Assembly: GCA_027314645.1 (NCBI GenBank)
Contig: DAHVAL010000014.1
Coordinates: forward strand, 1-47,369
Direction of reading: 5' to 3'
DNA length: 47,369 nt
Source: Nitrospirota bacterium
GTDB lineage: Bacteria > Nitrospirota > Leptospirillia > Leptospirillales > Leptospirillaceae
Made by a program: the position numbers and the translations under genes. The notes under the pieces are model-generated. The model saw nothing but the letters and a program-made list of their open reading frames with translations. It searched no databases and was not told the DNA's origin. This document shows, piece by piece, positions 44,363 to 47,369 of this stretch. Numbering within the stretch: the first letter of the stretch is position 1; the number at the start of each line of letters is the position of its first letter.

Positions 44363-44761
44363 TTACCAGATTTGACAGAGGACTTCGCCACCAAGGTTTT
44401 GTTGTTTGGCTTTCCGGTCTGTCATTACACCCTTTGAGGTAGAAAGAATTGTAACCCCGATTCCTCCCATAAGAATCTTATGCTTCGTGACCTTTTGATA
44501 GATCCGTAGGCCAGGCTTAGAAATTCTTTTTAATCCTCGAATAAGCGGGATGCGGTTATTCGATATTCTTAAATTAATGAGGAGGTTTTTCTTTCCGTTA
44601 TCTTCGGTCACCTCGTAGGAGGAGATAAAGCCTTCCTCTTGCATGACCTTTAAAATATTTTCTTTAAGATTAGAATGTTGACATGACACTGTTTGATAAA
44701 CACGCATGTTGGCATTCCTGATACGGGTTAACATATCAGCAATAGGATCAGTCAAAGACAT
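44363..44761 (-). CDS. rpsH: 30S ribosomal protein S8
   Basis: Central-domain 16S binder, and in E. coli the repressor of the spc operon. The 132 residues begin DPIADMLTRIRNA and end with the family signature GVMTDRKAKQQNLGGEVLCQIW. Confidence 0.97.
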   Translation of the reverse strand: MSLTDPIADMLTRIRNANMRVYQTVSCQHSNLKENILKVMQEEGFISSYEVTEDNGKKNLLINLRISNNRIPLIRGLKRISKPGLRIYQKVTKHKILMGGIGVTILSTSKGVMTDRKAKQQNLGGEVLCQIW

Positions 44762-44773
44762 AAAAACCTCGCT

Positions 44774-44959
44774 TTACCAAGATGATTTTGTAATTCCAGG
44801 AATCTCTCCCTTAAGGGACAGATTGCGGAAACAAATACGACACATTCCGAAATCTCGCATATAACCTCTCGGGCGTCCGCAAAGCTTACACCGGTTATAT
44901 GTCCTGACCTTGAACTTTTGAATTTTCTTTGCTTTATTCACCATCGAAATTTTGGCCAT
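44774..44959 (-). CDS. rpsN: 30S ribosomal protein S14, type Z
   Basis: The short, zinc-binding S14 of 61 residues. It shows C-x2-C pairs CKLC and CRIC separated by [12 protein letters not shown]. The short C+ form is normally found outside the enterobacteria. Confidence 0.97.
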   Translation of the reverse strand: MAKISMVNKAKKIQKFKVRTYNRCKLCGRPRGYMRDFGMCRICFRNLSLKGEIPGITKSSW

Positions 44960-44969
44960 AATTTCCTCT

Positions 44970-45629
44970 TTACTTTCTGAATGGCATCCCTAACAGAGAG
45001 AGCAGTTTTTTTGAACTGGCATTATCCCGGGCTGTGGTCACAATAGAAACATCCAAACCATGGAACATAGAGACCTCATCGTATTTGATTTCTGGAAAAA
45101 TGATTTGCTCTTTTAGACCTAAGGAGTAATTTCCATTCCCGTCAAAGGAGCGATCGTTTATTCCTTTGAAATCTCTAATCCTTGGCAGGGCTATAGCGAT
45201 TAACCGGTCCAAGAATTCCCACATGATATTGCCTCGAAGGGTCACCATCACACCAATCGGCATACCTTCACGAAGTTTAAAACCCGCTATGGATTTCCTT
45301 GCTTTGGTAAGGACGGGCTTCTGACCGGTGATAAGCTCCAATTCTTTTGATGCCATATCAAGAAGCTTCGGATTTCCTATGGCCTCACCTAAGGCGACGT
45401 TCAAGGTGATTTTGGAAAGCTTCGGAACTTGCATCACATTCTTAAATTTTAATTCTTTCATCAATTGGGGCTGAATTTCCTTTAAATAACGAGTCTTAAG
45501 TCGAGGTTCCGTTGGGCTCTCACCCTTTGGTGGAGCAGTACGCTTGGGAGCGGTACTCTTTGAGCTTTCTGACTTTGTCTTGGCTTTTTTTCCCGATTTT
45601 GCGGGAGCCGTTCCTTTTTTTTCCGCCAT
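44970..45629 (-). CDS. rplE: 50S ribosomal protein L5 with N-terminal extension
   Basis: Central-protuberance protein that contacts 5S rRNA and P-site tRNA. The core begins near residue 43 ([14 protein letters not shown]) and includes [34 protein letters not shown] and the [20 protein letters not shown] segment. Residues 1-42 are an extra Lys/Ser/Thr/Pro/Ala-rich stretch with no counterpart in the roughly 180-residue standard L5. The ATG follows AAAGG by 7 bases, and a GTG directly before it is less well spaced. No alternative start with a ribosome site is visible at the core boundary. Confidence 0.95.
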   Translation of the reverse strand: MAEKKGTAPAKSGKKAKTKSESSKSTAPKRTAPPKGESPTEPRLKTRYLKEIQPQLMKELKFKNVMQVPKLSKITLNVALGEAIGNPKLLDMASKELELITGQKPVLTKARKSIAGFKLREGMPIGVMVTLRGNIMWEFLDRLIAIALPRIRDFKGINDRSFDGNGNYSLGLKEQIIFPEIKYDEVSMFHGLDVSIVTTARDNASSKKLLSLLGMPFRK

Positions 45630-45656
45630 CACTGACCTTTCATTCTTACTTTTGAT

Positions 45657-46007
45657 CTACTTTTGATCGATGATTTCGTTACATTTCTTACAAGAGCGCA
45701 GTTTTTTTCCAGACTCAAGAATTTTGTGGGAGATTCGTGTAGGTTTATGGCAATTCGGGCATTCCAACATCACATTGGAGGCGTCAAGGAAGTTTTCTTT
45801 TTCGATGAAACCGCCTTGAGGAGCGGTTTGATTCGGTTTCACCGCCTTCTTGATGATGTTTATATTTTCAACGTAAACACGGTGTAAAAGTCGATCAACT
45901 TTTATCACCTTCCCTGATTTGCCTTTATCTTTTCCTACGGTCACAAGCACTTTGTCATCTTTTTTAATCGGGGGAAAGGCTTGTGATTTGAGTTTTTGGT
46001 TTTTCAT
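45657..46007 (-). CDS. rplX: 50S ribosomal protein L24
   Basis: Assembly initiator of the large subunit. The 116 residues carry the KOW motif DDKVLVTVGKDKGKSGKVIKVD (halves DDKVLVTVGKDKGK and SGKVIKVD) and a C-terminal zinc ribbon with CPNC and CKKC, present in many L24 but absent from the E. coli protein. Confidence 0.96.
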   Translation of the reverse strand: MKNQKLKSQAFPPIKKDDKVLVTVGKDKGKSGKVIKVDRLLHRVYVENINIIKKAVKPNQTAPQGGFIEKENFLDASNVMLECPNCHKPTRISHKILESGKKLRSCKKCNEIIDQK

Positions 46008-46022
46008 CTAATTCCTCGAGTT

Positions 46023-46391
46023 TTAAAGAACTTCAGGGGCAAGAGACAATATTTTCATAAATTTTCTTTTCCTCAGCTCTCTGGCCACAGGACCGAAGAT
46101 ACGAGTCCCGATCGGATCCCCTTGAGCATTGATCAAAACAGCTGCATTCTGGTCGAAGCGGATATAAGATCCATCTTCCCGGCGGGACTCTTTCACAGTC
46201 CTCACCACGACCGCTTTGGCGACATCACCTTTTTTTACGGAGGCATTTGCGGTTGCTTCTTTAATAGAAACGACGATCGTATCGCCCAGATAGGCGTATC
46301 TTCTCCGGGACCCACCCATGATATGGAAGCACATTACTTTTTTGGCGCCGGAGTTATCTGCAACCTGGAGCATTGTTCGAAGCTGTATCAT
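46023..46391 (-). CDS. rplN: 50S ribosomal protein L14
   Basis: Inter-subunit bridge protein. The 122 residues begin [21 protein letters not shown] and end [14 protein letters not shown], both characteristic of L14, with [13 protein letters not shown] near residue 97. Confidence 0.98.
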   Translation of the reverse strand: MIQLRTMLQVADNSGAKKVMCFHIMGGSRRRYAYLGDTIVVSIKEATANASVKKGDVAKAVVVRTVKESRREDGSYIRFDQNAAVLINAQGDPIGTRIFGPVARELRKRKFMKILSLAPEVL

Positions 46392-46414
46392 TATAAGTGC
46401 CTCTTTTAGAAATT

Positions 46415-46681
46415 TTATAAAACCTGAACAACCCGATGATGCTTATCTTTGCTGATCGGTCTTGTTTCAACTACTAAAACGGAAGCCCCTTCCGGGATAG
46501 CTTTATCGGTGTGAGCTTTGATTCTGTTTTTCTTGGTCACAACTTTTTTATAGAGGGGATGAACGACCTTGCGGCGAATTTCAACCACCACGGTCTTGGT
46601 CATCTTGTTTTTAACGACCGTCCCCTGAAGAAGGCCCGAAGATTTTTTCTTGGGGGCCGTTTTCGTTTCTTTACTTTCCAT
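46415..46681 (-). CDS. rpsQ: 30S ribosomal protein S17
   Basis: OB-fold 16S-binding protein. I start it at an internal ATG preceded by AAGGA (88 residues) rather than at one 19 codons upstream inside rpmC. The core [31 protein letters not shown] is diagnostic (halves [18 protein letters not shown] and [10 protein letters not shown]). A basic N-terminal stretch of about 12 residues (KTAPKKKS) precedes it. It overlaps rpmC by 11 bases. Confidence 0.95.
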   Translation of the reverse strand: MESKETKTAPKKKSSGLLQGTVVKNKMTKTVVVEIRRKVVHPLYKKVVTKKNRIKAHTDKAIPEGASVLVVETRPISKDKHHRVVQVL

Positions 46682-46871
46682 TCTTGGATTTCCTTTCGGT
46701 AAGGACCGTAAAGAGTTTTGCAATATTTCTTTTTTCATCTTTCACAAGATGACCATGTTCAAGTCGCCCATTCACTCTTTGAATTCTGAATGTAAGGAGA
46801 CGTCTCTTTCCTTCAGAAACGGCTTTAATAATTTCATCGTCCGTCATCTGTCTTATTTCAGAGGATTTCAT
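46671..46871 (-). CDS. rpmC: 50S ribosomal protein L29
   Basis: A 66-residue two-helix protein near the tunnel exit, with RRLLTFRIQRVNGRLEHGHLVKDEKRNIAKLFTVL (halves RRLLTFRIQRVNGRLEH and KDEKRNIAKLFTVL) matching the L29 core. Its start overlaps the rplP stop as TAATG. Confidence 0.96.
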   Translation of the reverse strand: MKSSEIRQMTDDEIIKAVSEGKRRLLTFRIQRVNGRLEHGHLVKDEKRNIAKLFTVLTERKSKNGK

Positions 46872-47284
46872 TAAATCTCCTCGCGTTTAACGATCTTGGT
46901 CGCAAAGGGCATCTTGTAGGAGGCCAGCCTGAGAGCTTCCTCAGCAACCTCAGCGGAAACCCCTTCCATTTCATAGATAATGCGCCCGGGCTTAACAACC
47001 GCAACCCAAAACTCCGGGTTCCCTTTGCCTGATCCCATACGTGTCTCGGCAGGTTTTCTTGTGATCGGTTTGTCTGGAAAAACGCGAATCCAGACTTTCC
47101 CCCCACGTTTTACGAACCGTGTGATCGCAATTCGGCCGGCTTCTATTTGGCGAGAAGTAAGCCAGTGGGGTTCGATGGCCTTAAGACCAAAATCCCCAAA
47201 GGCCAACTCTGATCCACGATAGGCTTTCCCTTTCAGATTTCCCTTCATCATTTTGCGATGTTTAACTTTTTTCGGACTTAACAT
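46871..47284 (-). CDS. rplP: 50S ribosomal protein L16
   Basis: Contacts A-site tRNA and helps organise the peptidyl-transferase region. The 137 residues begin [21 protein letters not shown] and contain the [21 protein letters not shown] signature (split [12 protein letters not shown] and AVVKPGRI). Its ATG shares a base with the rpsC stop. Confidence 0.98.
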   Translation of the reverse strand: MLSPKKVKHRKMMKGNLKGKAYRGSELAFGDFGLKAIEPHWLTSRQIEAGRIAITRFVKRGGKVWIRVFPDKPITRKPAETRMGSGKGNPEFWVAVVKPGRIIYEMEGVSAEVAEEALRLASYKMPFATKIVKREEI

Positions 47285-47369
47285 TACTGCTTAACCTTTC
47301 TACTCTTTTCAGGGGTCTTCTCTAGCGTGACTTCAGGTTCGGCTGGAAGATGATCTCCCATGTAAATCC
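47284..47369 (-). CDS. rpsC: 30S ribosomal protein S3, C-terminal end (partial)
   Basis: Only the last 28 codons lie in the window; the gene continues past the right edge. The frame gives [13 protein letters not shown] followed by a Lys/Glu-rich tail ending KVKQ. IYxGD is the usual C-terminal landmark of S3, and its position just before rplP confirms the assignment. Confidence 0.88.
   Translation of the reverse strand, partial: IYMGDHLPAEPEVTLEKTPEKSRKVKQ

Overview
The window looks like a chromosomal segment of a Gram-negative bacterium, and I would place it near Leptospirillum (Nitrospirota). That placement is inference from gene content, gene order and general recall, not from a database comparison. 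The left two thirds are GC-rich. The ribosomal-protein end is visibly more AT-rich. I found no rRNA or tRNA genes, CRISPR arrays, insertion sequences or phage genes.

Layout. (1) About 1-376 is non-coding with a hairpin and a spaced direct repeat. (2) 377-6791 (+) is a tightly overlapped five-gene export operon: a TolC-type outer-membrane channel, an HlyD-type periplasmic adaptor, a tandem-NBD ABC ATPase and two ABC-2 permeases, in the style of YbhGFSR. (3) 7076-13275 (-) is the heat-shock operon hrcA-grpE-dnaK-dnaJ followed by rsmE and an RDD membrane protein. It starts at a sigma70-type promoter whose predicted start lies inside a perfect CIRCE operator, and an intrinsic terminator sits between dnaK and dnaJ. 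(4) 13341-27930 (-) is a long co-directional run: clpC, tsaD, argS, tgt, yajC, secD, secF, a possible 36-codon ORF, recJ, relA/spoT, fdhE-like and a small membrane protein. It starts at a strong promoter in front of clpC. (5) 28237-33388 (+), divergent from clpC, carries bioB-bioW-bioF with an overlapping glycogen-debranching-like gene. (6) 33557-35480 (+) holds a small penicillin-binding transpeptidase and a twin-CBS protein, closed by a clear terminator. (7) 35740-47369 (-) is the spc/alpha ribosomal cluster from rpsC (cut by the window edge) to rplQ, including secY, adk, map, infA and rpoA, with an unrecognised single-TM protein after rplQ.

How the parts work together. The chaperone block is a self-regulating heat-shock unit: HrcA should repress its own operon through CIRCE. 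The clpC run joins protein quality control, tRNA modification and charging, Sec export, DNA repair and the stringent response in one probable transcription unit. The biotin block implies pimeloyl-CoA is made from free pimelate by BioW. The ribosomal cluster uses the zinc-binding versions of S4, S14 and L36, plus a zinc-type Adk lid and an L24 with a C-terminal zinc ribbon.

I did not find a convincing wholly new multi-gene system. The most interesting departures are: the apparent lack of a canonical start codon for rsmE, with an ideally spaced ribosome site before an ATA, and its altered knot motif; one degenerate composite ATP site in the fused ABC ATPase; the terminator splitting dnaK from dnaJ; the bioBWF plus glucosidase operon; the 40-residue basic extension on L5; and the -35 box of the hrcA promoter lying on the preceding gene's stop codon.
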